From positions 277,417 to 341,416 of the forward strand of contig NZ_KK069991.1 of assembly GCF_000576425.1 (NCBI RefSeq): 64,000 nucleotides of DNA, written 5' to 3'. Positions 26,265-35,095 of the stretch are shown here, one piece after another (position 1 is the stretch's first letter; each line of letters opens with the position of its first letter). The position numbers were made by a program, and so were the translations under genes. This DNA comes from Brachybacterium phenoliresistens. GTDB taxonomy: Bacteria > Actinomycetota > Actinomycetes > Actinomycetales > Dermabacteraceae. Under the pieces are notes generated by a model. That model was given only the letters and a program-made list of their open reading frames with translations. It searched no databases and was not told the DNA's origin.

Positions 26265-27827
26265 ATGAAGACGACCCGCACCTTCGACTACGTCGTCGTC
26301 GGCGGCGGCTCCGCCGGCGCCGCGGTCGCCGCCCGGCTGAGCGAGGACCCCGACGTCAGCGTCGGCCTGCTCGAGGCCGGCCCGCATGACACCGACCACG
26401 ACGTGGTGCTGCAGCTGGACCGCTGGATGGAGCTGCTCGAGTCCGGCTTCGACTGGGACTACCCGATCGAGGAGCAGGAGAACGGGAACTCCTTCATGCG
26501 CCACGCCCGGGCGAAGGTCCTCGGCGGCTGCTCCTCCCACAACTCGTGCATCGCCTTCTGGGCCCCGCGCGAGGACCTCGACGAGTGGGCGCACGAGCAC
26601 GGCGCCGAGGGCTGGGAGGCCGAGAGCACCTTCCCGCTGTTCACCAAGCTCGAGGACAACGAGGACGAGGGCCCGCTGCACGGCCACGACGGGCCGGTGC
26701 GGCTCATGAACGTGCCGCCGACCGATCCGTGCGGCGTCGCCCTGCTGGACGCCTGCGAGCAGGCGGGCATCCCGCGCGCGCGGTTCAACACCGGCGAGAC
26801 GGTGGTGCGCGGCGCGAACTTCTTCCAGGTCAACCGCAGGGCCGACGGCACCCGCTCCTCCTCCTCGGTGTCCTACCTGCATCCGATCCTCGAGCGGGAG
26901 AACCTCACGATCCTCACCGACTCGTGGGTCGCGAAGCTGGACGTCGACGAGACCGGGACCTGCACGGGCGTGCAGGTCCTCGACAACGCCTTCGGCCGCC
27001 GCACCCGCATCGCGGCGCGGCGCGAGGTGATCGTCTCCGCCGGGGCGATCAACACCCCGCAGCTGCTCATGCTCTCCGGCATCGGTCCCCGCGAGCACCT
27101 CGAGGAGGTCGGCATCGAGGTGCTGGTGGACTCTCCCGGCGTCGGCTCGACGCTGCAGGACCACCCGGAGGGCGTCGTCCAGTGGGAGGCGAAGCGACCG
27201 ATGGTCCGCGAGTCCACCCAGTGGTGGGAGATCGGCATCTTCGCCGCCACGCAGGAGGGCCTGGACCGGCCGGACCTGATGATGCACTACGGCTCGGTGC
27301 CCTTCGACATGCACACCTACCGCGCCGGCTATCCCACCGCCGACGAGATGATCTGCCTGACCCCCAACGTCACGCACGCCCGCTCCACCGGGACGGTGCG
27401 GCTGCGCTCGATCGACTTCCGCGACAAGCCCAAGGTCGATCCGCGCTACTTCACCGACCCGGAGGGCCATGACATGCGGGTGATGATCGCCGGCATCCGC
27501 CAGGCCCGCGAGATCATGGCGCAGCCGGCGATGGCCGAGTGGGCCGGACGCGAGCTGGCGCCCGGAGCCGAGGCGACCACCGACGAGCAGCTCGCCGAGT
27601 ACATCCGCCGCACCCACAACACCGTCTACCATCCCGTGGGCACGGTGCCGATGGGCGCGGCCGACGACCCGGCCGCCCCGCTGGACCCGCAGCTGCGGGT
27701 CAAGGGCGTGCGCGGCCTGCGGGTGGCCGACGCGTCGGTGATGCCGGAGATCGTCACGGTCAACCCCAACATCACCGTGATGATGATCGGCGAGAAGTGC
27801 GCCGAGATGATCCGCACCGGAACGTGA
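26265..27827 (+). CDS. betA: Choline dehydrogenase (GMC oxidoreductase)
   Basis: FAD enzyme of the glucose-methanol-choline family, 520 residues. N-terminal dinucleotide motif VVVGGGSAGAAVAARLSE (residues 10-27), then HARAKVLGGCSSHNSCIAF (GMC signature 1 region), SAGAINTPQLLMLSGIG (GMC signature 2) and the C-terminal HPVGTVPMG with NPNITVMMIGEK (active-site His and Asn). Oxidises choline to betaine aldehyde, which BetB completes. A GGGAG site precedes the ATG. Confidence 0.87.
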   Translation: MKTTRTFDYVVVGGGSAGAAVAARLSEDPDVSVGLLEAGPHDTDHDVVLQLDRWMELLESGFDWDYPIEEQENGNSFMRHARAKVLGGCSSHNSCIAFWAPREDLDEWAHEHGAEGWEAESTFPLFTKLEDNEDEGPLHGHDGPVRLMNVPPTDPCGVALLDACEQAGIPRARFNTGETVVRGANFFQVNRRADGTRSSSSVSYLHPILERENLTILTDSWVAKLDVDETGTCTGVQVLDNAFGRRTRIAARREVIVSAGAINTPQLLMLSGIGPREHLEEVGIEVLVDSPGVGSTLQDHPEGVVQWEAKRPMVRESTQWWEIGIFAATQEGLDRPDLMMHYGSVPFDMHTYRAGYPTADEMICLTPNVTHARSTGTVRLRSIDFRDKPKVDPRYFTDPEGHDMRVMIAGIRQAREIMAQPAMAEWAGRELAPGAEATTDEQLAEYIRRTHNTVYHPVGTVPMGAADDPAAPLDPQLRVKGVRGLRVADASVMPEIVTVNPNITVMMIGEKCAEMIRTGT

Positions 27828-27854
27828 TCTGACTCGCGGCGGGCGCCGGCCCGT

Positions 27855-27883
27855 TTGGTCGCGGCGCGGGGGAGACGTAGGAT
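27855..27883 (+). promoter_or_regulatory. Promoter of tRNA-Ser
   Basis: -35 TTGGTC (27855-27860), exactly 17 nt, then -10 TAGGAT (27878-27883), with the tRNA beginning 8 nt later. Confidence 0.7.
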
Positions 27884-27890
27884 ATCCGGC

Positions 27891-27978
27891 GGTAGCGTGT
27901 CCGAGCGGCCGAAGGTGCATCACTCGAAATGATGTGTACGGTAACCCCGTACCGCGGGTTCAAATCCCGCCGCTACCG
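27891..27978 (+). tRNA. tRNA-Ser (CGA)
   Basis: Cloverleaf folds by eye. Acceptor arms are GGTAGCG / CGCTACC. The anticodon stem CATCA / TGATG encloses the loop CTCGAAA, with anticodon CGA at 27925-27927. A long class II variable arm (TACGG / CCGTA) and the T-arm GCGGGTTCAAATCCCGC follow. Discriminator G; the CCA end is not encoded. The long variable arm supports serine identity. Confidence 0.95.
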
Positions 27979-28011
27979 CTCCTGACCAGGGGATTCATCC
28001 CGGTCTTCGAA

Positions 28012-28039
28012 GGCCCCCGCCGTGTGGCGGGGGCTTTCG
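28012..28039 (+). terminator. Rho-independent terminator after tRNA-Ser
   Basis: GCCCCCGCC, loop GTGT, GGCGGGGGC, then TTTCGT: one of the few stems here with a short T-run. Confidence 0.85.
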
Positions 28040-28072
28040 TCATGTCGGGACCGGTGCGGGGCGGAGGCTGGG

Positions 28073-28552
28073 TCACTCCTCGGGTGCGTCCCCGTGCTCC
28101 CGCGCGAGGATCCCGGCGATGCGCTCGAGGGTGGCGGGGATGCCCTCCTCGGCGGCCCGGCGGCGGATCTCCTCCTCGCGGGCGGCGTCCTCCCCGAAGC
28201 GCTCGACGAAGTACTCCGCGGTGCGCTCGGTGAAGGCGGTGTGCAGCGTCAGCAGGGTGCCCTCCTCGTGCGGCGCCATCCGGTATCCCCAGATCGCCTC
28301 TCCCGGGCCGACGGCCCAGGCGAAGGCCTCGCCGGGCACGTCCTCGATCACGCGGGAGACGGTGGTCCATTCCCGCTGCGCGGTGCGGTTGCGGCCGGAG
28401 AACGTCGCCCCGACGCCGCGGGCATCGCCCTCCCAGGCGACGACCTCGGTCTGGATGCTCCATTCCCCGGTGCGGGGCACGTCGCTGAGCAGGGCGTAGG
28501 TCTGCATCGGGGTGGCGGGGACGGGGAGCGAGCCGTGGAGCGCATAGGTCAT
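28073..28552 (-). CDS. SRPBCC-family protein (polyketide cyclase/START-like)
   Basis: 159 residues with the SRPBCC hydrophobic-cavity fold pattern: YALHGSLPVPATPMQTYALL at the start, GEWSIQTEVVAWEGDARGVG (family W-P-Y-like stretch), then GYRMAPHEEGTLLTLHTAF and a C-terminal helix ending LERIAGILAREHG. Members bind lipids or small hydrophobic ligands; no specific ligand can be named. Start ATG 28552 was preferred over GTG 28561 because TACGGT (28560-28565, minus strand) ends 7 nt before it, the leaderless layout. Confidence 0.75.
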   Translation of the reverse strand: MTYALHGSLPVPATPMQTYALLSDVPRTGEWSIQTEVVAWEGDARGVGATFSGRNRTAQREWTTVSRVIEDVPGEAFAWAVGPGEAIWGYRMAPHEEGTLLTLHTAFTERTAEYFVERFGEDAAREEEIRRRAAEEGIPATLERIAGILAREHGDAPEE

Positions 28553-28573
28553 GGCCAGCACCGTACCGCGCGC

Positions 28574-29362
28574 TCAGGCCGCCGCGAGGACCAGGGAGAA
28601 CTCGATCTGCCCGGCGTCCTCGACGCTCACGAAGCCGAGGTCCGGGGCCTCCACGCCGTAGTCGGACCAGGTCGCATCGGCCGCGCCGACGACGGTCAGG
28701 GCGCCGTCCTGCGACCGGGCGAGGGTCAGCGCGATCCGGACGTCCTGGGTCTGCCCGTTGATCTCGAGCGTCCCCGGGACGGTGACGGTCGCGGTGCCGG
28801 TCTCGGCCAGGGCCGCGACGTCGACCGGCGCGGTGAGGGTGAAGACGGCCTCGGGGTGGGCCGCGGTGTCGATCGCCCGGGTGCGGAAGTACTCGTCGCG
28901 CTGGGCCGCGTCGGTCTCCACGGAGGCCAGGTCCACGACGATCCGCGTCTCGGAGAGGGACGTCCCGGTGATCTCGGCGCTGCCGGTGACGAACGACGTG
29001 CGGCCCACGACGGTGACGTCCTGGCCGTTGAGGACCTCGGCGACCCGGTAGCCGGCCTGCGATCCCTCGGCGACCGTCCAGGTCCCCTCGACCTCGCCGG
29101 CCGCCGGCGCACCGGTGCTCCCGCCGCCGCCGCCGTCGCTCGCAGCGGAGGCCTCCGCGGTGGCGGTGAAGGCCTCCGGGGCTGCGGCATTGCGCTGGTC
29201 GGCGTAGATGCGGGAGCCGATGAGGAACCCGCCGAGCCCCAGGACGAGCACGGCCGCCGCGGCGACGATCCCGGTCAGCGCGCGGGAGGAGAGGCGGCGC
29301 CGCCGCACCGGGCCGGACGGATCGGAGGACGGGGGCGGGCGATGGTCGCCGTGGCTGCTCAT
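28574..29362 (-). CDS. Membrane-anchored YceI-family protein
   Basis: 262 residues. A short cytoplasmic Arg-rich N-terminus is followed by one transmembrane helix (ALTGIVAAAAVLVLGLGGFL, about 28-47). A Gly/Ser/Ala linker then leads to an extracellular YceI lipocalin-like beta barrel (about 90-262; GYRVAEVLNGQDVTVVGRT, YFRTRAIDTAAHPEAVFTL). YceI barrels bind polyisoprenoids in structural studies; a role with isoprenoid or quinone carriers is inference. Leaderless start: TACGAT at 29369-29374 is 6 nt from the ATG. It lies 21 nt upstream of the SRPBCC gene on the same strand. Confidence 0.85.
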   Translation of the reverse strand: MSSHGDHRPPPSSDPSGPVRRRRLSSRALTGIVAAAAVLVLGLGGFLIGSRIYADQRNAAAPEAFTATAEASAASDGGGGGSTGAPAAGEVEGTWTVAEGSQAGYRVAEVLNGQDVTVVGRTSFVTGSAEITGTSLSETRIVVDLASVETDAAQRDEYFRTRAIDTAAHPEAVFTLTAPVDVAALAETGTATVTVPGTLEINGQTQDVRIALTLARSQDGALTVVGAADATWSDYGVEAPDLGFVSVEDAGQIEFSLVLAAA

Positions 29363-29509
29363 GTGCTGATCGTAGGGATGCGGACCTGTCCCGGTGCCCT
29401 CGACGAGCTGTGCGTCCGCTGAGCATCGGCCCTAGACTGCAGAGGAGACCCGGACGCGGCGGGCATCGAGGCCCGTCGTCGTCGCAGGACAGCACGAGGA
29501 GCTCCTGGC

Positions 29510-30490
29510 ATGAACGGTTCGAGGATTCTTCCGCGGATACTCACGGCGCTGATCGGGCTGGTGCTGGCGCCCCTCTCCCTGGCGCTGCTCGCCGACGGCA
29601 GCCGCACCTGGAACCAGTACGTCCAGACGACCTTCTACCGGCTGGACCGCGTGCCGGACCTGACCGAGCCGATGGTGCTGAGAGGGCTGGGCCTGATCCT
29701 CATCGGCATCCTGCTGCTGGTGATCCTGGCGCTGACGGGGGTGTGGAGCTCCGCCGGACTGCTGGTCACGGCGGTGTACGCGCTGGCGGCGGTGGCGACG
29801 GCCGCGGTGCCGGCCCTCATGGAGGCCTTCTGGAGCCGGAGCCCGATCCTGCCGACCCTCGTGCTCGACGCGATCGGATTCGGGCTGCCCGTCGCCCTGC
29901 TGCCGATCACCGCGGCGATGGGCGGGGCGCTCGCCCTCGCCCGCCGCCGTCCCGCGGCGCCCGCGATCACCGCCCTGCTGGGGATGATCGCGGTGCCGGC
30001 GATGCTCCTGCTCGGGGCGCTCGCGCTGGTCTGGGGATACAGCAGGGGGGTCTACCAGGCGCTGATGACCTTCGACTTCCGGCTGGACGTGGTCGCGGCG
30101 GCCTGCATCCTGGTCGGGGCGGTGCTGATCGTGCTCGGGATCCTCGTCACCCGCTGGTCGCCCTACTCCCTGGTCCTGCCGGGCCTGGCGGTGCCGGCCC
30201 TGTCCGCGGTGGTGCTGCTGCCGGACCCCGCGATCGACGGCCTGCTCTCGAACCGGGCGGGCGCCGCGGTCTGGACCTTCCTCAGCGGCGGCGGCGGGCC
30301 CGCCCTCGGCGCGCTGTTCCTCGTGTTCACGATCGTCCTGGCCAGCGTGCGCTTCCGGGCCCGCCGCGCCGCCCGCCAGGGGGAGGTCGCCGCCCCGGAG
30401 ACGCTGCGTCCCCTCGAGGAGACCGCATCGCCGCTGCCTCCGACCGCCGCCTCCTCCCGCACCGGGACCAGCACCCCGACCGCCCCCTGA
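29510..30490 (+). CDS. Multi-pass membrane protein, unknown
   Basis: 326 residues with about seven hydrophobic spans (ILTALIGLVLAPLSLALLAD near the start; LGLILIGILLLVILALTGVW; VAAACILVGAVLIVLGILV). It ends in a polar Pro/Thr/Ser tail of about 45 residues, probably cytoplasmic. No family recognised. A GGAG-containing site precedes the ATG, and TAGACT at 29433-29438 is a likely -10. Divergent from the YceI gene. Confidence 0.65.
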   Translation: MNGSRILPRILTALIGLVLAPLSLALLADGSRTWNQYVQTTFYRLDRVPDLTEPMVLRGLGLILIGILLLVILALTGVWSSAGLLVTAVYALAAVATAAVPALMEAFWSRSPILPTLVLDAIGFGLPVALLPITAAMGGALALARRRPAAPAITALLGMIAVPAMLLLGALALVWGYSRGVYQALMTFDFRLDVVAAACILVGAVLIVLGILVTRWSPYSLVLPGLAVPALSAVVLLPDPAIDGLLSNRAGAAVWTFLSGGGGPALGALFLVFTIVLASVRFRARRAARQGEVAAPETLRPLEETASPLPPTAASSRTGTSTPTAP

Positions 30491-30583
30491 CGCCGTGCCC
30501 CCGGCGGCCCCCGGCGGTCGCACGATCAATCCGTGCGGCGGTCCGATCAGTCATGGGTCGCCCGCATGGGCGATGCTGTCACC

Positions 30584-31795
30584 ATGACAAGCTCCTCGCC
30601 CCGCACCCTCGCCCCGAGCGGACCCGAGGACGCGCCCGCCTCCGCGCCGCGCCCCGCCGGCCGGGCCCACCACCCGGTGGTGACGGCCCTCGCGCTCTCC
30701 GCCGGCACGGCCTCCCTGGTCGGCTCCGAGTTCATCCCCGCCGGCGTGCTGCCGGGCATGGCCGCCGATCTCGGCGTGAGCGAGGGGCGGGCCGGTCTGG
30801 CGGTCGCCGCGACGGCGCTGGCCGGCGCCCTCACCGCCCCCACCATCGCCGCCGTGCTGCCGCGCGCGGACCGCCGCACCGTCATGCTCGGCCTGCTGGC
30901 CCTCGCCGTGGTCTCCAACCTCGTCGTCTCGATCGCCCCGAGCCTGGCCGTCGTGCTCGCCGCCCGCGTGCTGCTGGGGGCGGCGCTCGCCGGCTTCTGG
31001 TCCTTCGCCTTCGGGGTGGGCGTGCACGTCACCGGGAGGCCCGCCCTGGTCTCGACCACCGTCGCCCTGGGCACCAGCACCGCCACCATCATCGGCGTGC
31101 CCGTCTCCTCGGTGCTCGGGGACCTGATCGGCTGGCGGGCCGTGTTCGTGCTGGTCTCCGTGGTCACGTTCGCCGCGGGCGTGCTCCTGTGGCGGCTGCT
31201 GCCGCCCGTGCCGGCGGCGCCCGGCGCCGGCTTCGCGATGATGCGGGCGACCCTGACCAACCGCCGCCTGATCGCGGGCGTGCTCGTGGTGGGGCTGGCC
31301 GCCTTCGCGAACTTCACCGCCTACCCGTACATCCGCGTCGCGATCGAGGCGGTCGACGTCTCCGTGGTCGCGGTGCTGCTGCTGGCCTGGGGCCTCGGCG
31401 GTCTGCTGGGGAACCTCGCCGGCGGCTGGGCCTCCCGCCGGCTCCGCTGGGCCGCCGCCGCGGGCCCCGCCATCCTCATGCTCGCCCTGATCGGCATGGC
31501 CACGACCGATCAGGTCCCGGTCCTCGCCGTCGCCGTGATCGCCTGGGGCCTCGGATTCAACATGGTGCCCGTGGTCTCCCAGCTGTGGGTCGCCGCCGTC
31601 GAGCCGCGTCGCGTGGAGTCCGCCATCGCGCTGCAGGTCACCGCGTTCCAGATCGCCATCATGCTGGGCGCGATCGTGGGAGGGCTGATCGTGGATCAGC
31701 GCGGCCCGGCCGCCACCATGGCCCTCGGCGCCGTGTTCGCGGGGCTCGCAGCCATCGGGTACGCCTCCATCCGGGTCCGTCCCCGCGCGGACTGA
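30584..31795 (+). CDS. MFS transporter (DHA1, AraJ/sugar- or drug-efflux type)
   Basis: 403-residue major-facilitator permease with 12 spans. Conserved DHA1 features: SLVGSEFIPAGVLPGMAADL, AGALTAPTIAAVLPRADRRT (loop 2-3) and a long C-terminal half with VVSQLWVAAVEP. Start ATG 30584 (MTSSSPRT) is preferred to the upstream GTG 30533; a -10-like GATGCT lies 6 nt upstream, so it may be leaderless. Convergent with an AraC-type regulator that overlaps its 3' end by 100 bp. Substrate unknown. Confidence 0.82.
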   Translation: MTSSSPRTLAPSGPEDAPASAPRPAGRAHHPVVTALALSAGTASLVGSEFIPAGVLPGMAADLGVSEGRAGLAVAATALAGALTAPTIAAVLPRADRRTVMLGLLALAVVSNLVVSIAPSLAVVLAARVLLGAALAGFWSFAFGVGVHVTGRPALVSTTVALGTSTATIIGVPVSSVLGDLIGWRAVFVLVSVVTFAAGVLLWRLLPPVPAAPGAGFAMMRATLTNRRLIAGVLVVGLAAFANFTAYPYIRVAIEAVDVSVVAVLLLAWGLGGLLGNLAGGWASRRLRWAAAAGPAILMLALIGMATTDQVPVLAVAVIAWGLGFNMVPVVSQLWVAAVEPRRVESAIALQVTAFQIAIMLGAIVGGLIVDQRGPAATMALGAVFAGLAAIGYASIRVRPRAD

Positions 31796-32553
31796 CGCCA
31801 GCGCCCCGGCGTCGAGCCGGTGAGCGCCCGGAAGGCCCGCACGAAGGCCTCGGCGGAGCCGTAGCCGGCATCCCGGGCGATCGCGGCGACCGGCCGGTCG
31901 CCGCGATGCAGCTCGTCCATCGCCCGTTCGATCCGCACCCGCCGCAGGTACTGCATGGGCGCCAGGCCCGTCTCCCGCCGGAAGCGATCCACCAGCGCGG
32001 TCGTGCCCACGTGCGCGGCGGCCGCGAGCTCGGCGAGCGTCCACGGCCGATGCGGGCTGTCCTCCAGCAGCGCCGCGACCGTGCGGACCACGGCGTCGGG
32101 GCGGGGAAGGCCCGCCACCGCCGATTCGCTGAGCATCGCCGAGCCGAGCAGGTCGCCGTAGGCGTCGGCCACGCCGGGGCGGGAGATGCGCAGCTGCGGG
32201 GTCACCGGGCACTGCGAGAGCAGGGAGACCACACCGCTCTGGCGATCGGCGAAGCCCCGCACGACCAGGGGTCGGTCCGAGGTGCCGGCCTGGTCCCGCC
32301 GCAGATCGGCGAGGTCGACGCGGGCGTCGGTCAGCGCGGTGATGCGGTGCAGCCGCGCGCGGTGCAGGTAGGCGGCGTCGCCGGCCTCCAGCTCCAGCTG
32401 CGCGCTGCCGCAGCCCAGGCCGATGCTCCCGGACCGCACGAGGATCCACAGCGAGGAGCGCCGCGGGAGCACGGGGCCGCCGGCGGGAACGTCGATGCTG
32501 GCCGAGCCCTCGATGCGCCACCGGGGGACCTGATCATCGCGCGAGGGGCTCAT
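31696..32553 (-). CDS. AraC-family transcriptional regulator
   Basis: 285 residues. An N-terminal cupin-like sensor (WRIEGSASIDVPAGGPVLPR) precedes two AraC helix-turn-helix motifs: TLAELAAAAHVGTTALVDRF and PVAAIARDAGYGSAEAFVRA, ending FRALTGSTPGRWRQ. The last 31 residues lie beyond the normal domain end and are encoded antisense to the 3' end of the MFS gene, so they are probably a non-functional tail. Start at ATG 32553 (MSPSRDD). It may regulate the neighbouring MFS gene. Confidence 0.85.
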   Translation of the reverse strand: MSPSRDDQVPRWRIEGSASIDVPAGGPVLPRRSSLWILVRSGSIGLGCGSAQLELEAGDAAYLHRARLHRITALTDARVDLADLRRDQAGTSDRPLVVRGFADRQSGVVSLLSQCPVTPQLRISRPGVADAYGDLLGSAMLSESAVAGLPRPDAVVRTVAALLEDSPHRPWTLAELAAAAHVGTTALVDRFRRETGLAPMQYLRRVRIERAMDELHRGDRPVAAIARDAGYGSAEAFVRAFRALTGSTPGRWRQSARGRTRMEAYPMAASPANTAPRAMVAAGPR

Positions 32554-32599
32554 GGCGCGCACAACGCCCGGGCGCCGCCGGGGATTCCCCGGGGCGGGG

Positions 32600-33007
32600 T
32601 CAGCGGCGCGAGGAGCGCATCGCCCGCACCTGCGCCAGATCCTCGTCCTCGGCGAAGCGGCGGTAGTCCTCGGTGCCCGCCGCGACCAGGGCGATCCTTC
32701 CCTCGGCGTCATGGTGGATGCCCCAGCCGTAGCGCTGGGGGAGCGGCGAGGCGCGCAGGCACGCCTGCGAGCGGGCGAAGAACGCGGTGCGCGCCTGGTC
32801 GCGATCCTGCTCGGGGATGTCCTTGCGCCGGGCGTGGACGGCGAAGAGCAGATCGTCCGAAGTCATCGCGTAGGGCTCGGCGCGCAGGAGCTCGAACTGG
32901 AGCCGCGCGACCGTCGGGGAGGGGCGCTCGGGCGGGGTCGCGGCCTGCTGGACCGGGCAGTCCTCGGCCACCTGGATGAACGTGTCGTAGTAGTTGGTCG
33001 TGCTCAT
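32600..33007 (-). CDS. DUF6157 family protein
   Basis: 135 residues beginning MSTTNYYDTFIQVAEDCPVQ, then VARLQFELLRAEPYAMTSDDLLFAV and a conserved end GWGIHHDAEGRIALVAAGTEDYRRFA (quoted in parts). This matches DUF6157, small cytosolic proteins of unknown function. No signal peptide or membrane span. A -10-like GAGGAT sits 6 nt before the ATG, suggesting a leaderless transcript, but it is a weak match. Confidence 0.78.
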   Translation of the reverse strand: MSTTNYYDTFIQVAEDCPVQQAATPPERPSPTVARLQFELLRAEPYAMTSDDLLFAVHARRKDIPEQDRDQARTAFFARSQACLRASPLPQRYGWGIHHDAEGRIALVAAGTEDYRRFAEDEDLAQVRAMRSSRR

Positions 33008-33070
33008 CGGCCCATCCTCGCGGCGCGGGCGCGGGGCGGATAGGACGTTCGCGACACCCGCCCCGCTGCC

Positions 33071-35095
33071 TCAGAAGGGCGGGGGGCCGGCGGGTCCCCA
33101 GTCCCCGCCGCCCGGGGGCTCCGGCGGCGGGGGCAGCGGCTGGTCCACGGCGGTCCCCCGCCGGTCCTCGGAGCGCATCCACGCCCACAGGCGCGGCCAC
33201 TGCTCCGACCAGGAGGGCAGCTCGATCACGCGCGGTGCGTCCTCGGGCGGGCTCGTTCCGGGCAGGCTGCCGCCATCGTCATCGCCCTCGGGCGGCGGAT
33301 CGGGGGGACCATCGGGCCGATGCCGGGCGCCGTCGAGACAGTCGCGGCGGCACGGTCCGTCGGGGTGGTCGCGGTAGTGCTCCGCGAGCCGGCGCACCGA
33401 CATCGCGCCGAGGAGGTCGACGTCATCGCGCTCCTCGGTGATGACGTGGTGGCCGTCGCCGGAGCCGATGAGCCATCGGGTCCGCCCTGCTTCCCAGGTG
33501 CCGTCCGCCGCCCGGCGCGCCGGGTGCAGGCGGGTCGGGTCGAGGAGGCCGGCCGTCTTCTCCTGGTGGTGGTGCTCGCACAGCCAGTGCAGGTTCTCGA
33601 TGCTCGTGGGGCCGCCGGCGAGGAACTCCTCGATGTGGTCGGCCTGGGCGCCCATCGAGATGGCCCGCCGGCATCCGGGGACGGCGCAGGTGGGATTGAG
33701 GTGACGGAGGTGCTCGAGCATCGCGGCGGTGGGGCGGTACGTCGTCGCGGCGAGCGGGAGGAACGCGCCCGTGCAGGGATCCGTGAGCACGCGGTACCAG
33801 GTCCCCTCGCCCCCGGCGAGGGCGCGGGCCAGATCCGCGGGCAGCGGGGAGGTCCCCTCCAGCGTGCCCGGCGCCTCGGACCGTCCCAGCAGCGTCATCA
33901 CGGGGACCGTGACGTTCAGCCGGAACCGGTCCTGGGGGACGTCGATCCCGTCGGTCTGCAGGGACGCCTTGGTCAGCAGGAGGTAGCGCAGCACACCGAC
34001 CCGGAGCGAGTGGCCCGACTGCTCGACCAGCCCGTCCACGTCCCACGGGATGCCGTCGCCGTTCTTCAGCGCGGCGCGCTGGGCCGCCTGGACCGCGCGG
34101 GCGGAGACGTCCAGGCGCCGCGCGAGGGAGGCGATCTCCGGGGTGGGGCCGGTGACCTGGAGGCAGGACATGCCGCGCCCCAGGTCCATGACGCCCACGG
34201 AGCGCTCGACCTCGGAGGGGGCGTCCTGGTCCTGCTGGGCCTGCTTCGCCTCGAGGTCCTCCGCCCAGCGGATGATCTCCCGCAGCCGGATCTCGAAGCG
34301 CTCCGCACCGATCCGCAGGTCCCAGGACGAGACCAGCGCATCGATGCCCTCGCGGGAGACGGTGGAGAGGTCACGGGTGTCGCGCAGCATCCTGGTGAAC
34401 CACGAGGCCGGGAAGGCGCCCTGCTCCAGGAGCTCATGGCAGGCCGAGAACGTCGTGACCGCATGGTGGGCGTCCCGGATCATGTACTGGGCGCGGCGCA
34501 GGGGCACGCGCAGCGCCTGCGCGGCCACCAGGGCGTGGCAGTCGCCGTCGGAGTCGGCGTCGTCCTCCGGCTGCCACAGCACGGCGAGGGCCCGGTTGCG
34601 GGCTGCGAGCACGGGGCCCTCGGCGGCGCCGGCATCCCAGATGGCCTGGGCGGCCTCGCTCATCTCCCACCCCTCCGGCAGCCGCGACGGCAGGGACTCC
34701 CGCGTGCGGGGGTCCCGGGCCCGGATCCGCTTCGTGCTCGCGGGCGCCGCGGCGACGAAGCCTGCGACGCTCTCCAGGGGCTCGTCCGGCACGGCCGCGA
34801 CGGGGAGCGGGGTGCCGTCCGCCATCGCCCGGCGGTACTGCATCCTCCGGTGCGCGTACCGCGGATCCTCGATGCGCCAGGACTCTCCGCGCGGGATCGT
34901 CGTCGGGGAGATCCGCACCTCCGGCCTGCCCGGCGCCGCATCGGCCCCGTCCGTGGGGCGGGACGGCGGCCGGGCGGCCGAAGAGCCGGCGGACGCCGGA
35001 TCCGGCGCGCCGTGGTCCTCCGACGGCATCTCCTGGAGCACCGCTCCCACCCCCTCCCGCAGACCGCTCTCCGCGCCTGTGCGGACTTCGTGCAT
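33071..35095 (-). CDS. DUF222/HNH endonuclease-domain protein
   Basis: 674 residues. A disordered Ala/Pro-rich N-terminus (about 1-60) precedes a DUF222 region (about 110-420). A C-terminal HNH nuclease domain begins near residue 465 (CAVPGCRRAISMGAQADHIE, then ENLHWLCEHHHQEKT), with the Cys pair and the His residues of a ββα-metal site present. A Pro/Gly-rich acidic tail follows. Such proteins are abundant in actinobacteria, and their biological role is not established. No ribosome site; TAGTTT at 35103-35108 (minus strand) lies 7 nt before the ATG. Confidence 0.87.
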   Translation of the reverse strand: MHEVRTGAESGLREGVGAVLQEMPSEDHGAPDPASAGSSAARPPSRPTDGADAAPGRPEVRISPTTIPRGESWRIEDPRYAHRRMQYRRAMADGTPLPVAAVPDEPLESVAGFVAAAPASTKRIRARDPRTRESLPSRLPEGWEMSEAAQAIWDAGAAEGPVLAARNRALAVLWQPEDDADSDGDCHALVAAQALRVPLRRAQYMIRDAHHAVTTFSACHELLEQGAFPASWFTRMLRDTRDLSTVSREGIDALVSSWDLRIGAERFEIRLREIIRWAEDLEAKQAQQDQDAPSEVERSVGVMDLGRGMSCLQVTGPTPEIASLARRLDVSARAVQAAQRAALKNGDGIPWDVDGLVEQSGHSLRVGVLRYLLLTKASLQTDGIDVPQDRFRLNVTVPVMTLLGRSEAPGTLEGTSPLPADLARALAGGEGTWYRVLTDPCTGAFLPLAATTYRPTAAMLEHLRHLNPTCAVPGCRRAISMGAQADHIEEFLAGGPTSIENLHWLCEHHHQEKTAGLLDPTRLHPARRAADGTWEAGRTRWLIGSGDGHHVITEERDDVDLLGAMSVRRLAEHYRDHPDGPCRRDCLDGARHRPDGPPDPPPEGDDDGGSLPGTSPPEDAPRVIELPSWSEQWPRLWAWMRSEDRRGTAVDQPLPPPPEPPGGGDWGPAGPPPF

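Noticed and set aside
27891..28561. Genomic island inserted at tRNA-Ser
   Set aside because: No integrase and no repeated tRNA 3' end were seen, and the following genes match the surrounding composition.
30551..32521. Minus-strand 656-codon frame over the MFS gene
   Set aside because: Gly/Asp/His/Arg-rich shadow; the true minus-strand gene in this area is the AraC regulator in another frame.
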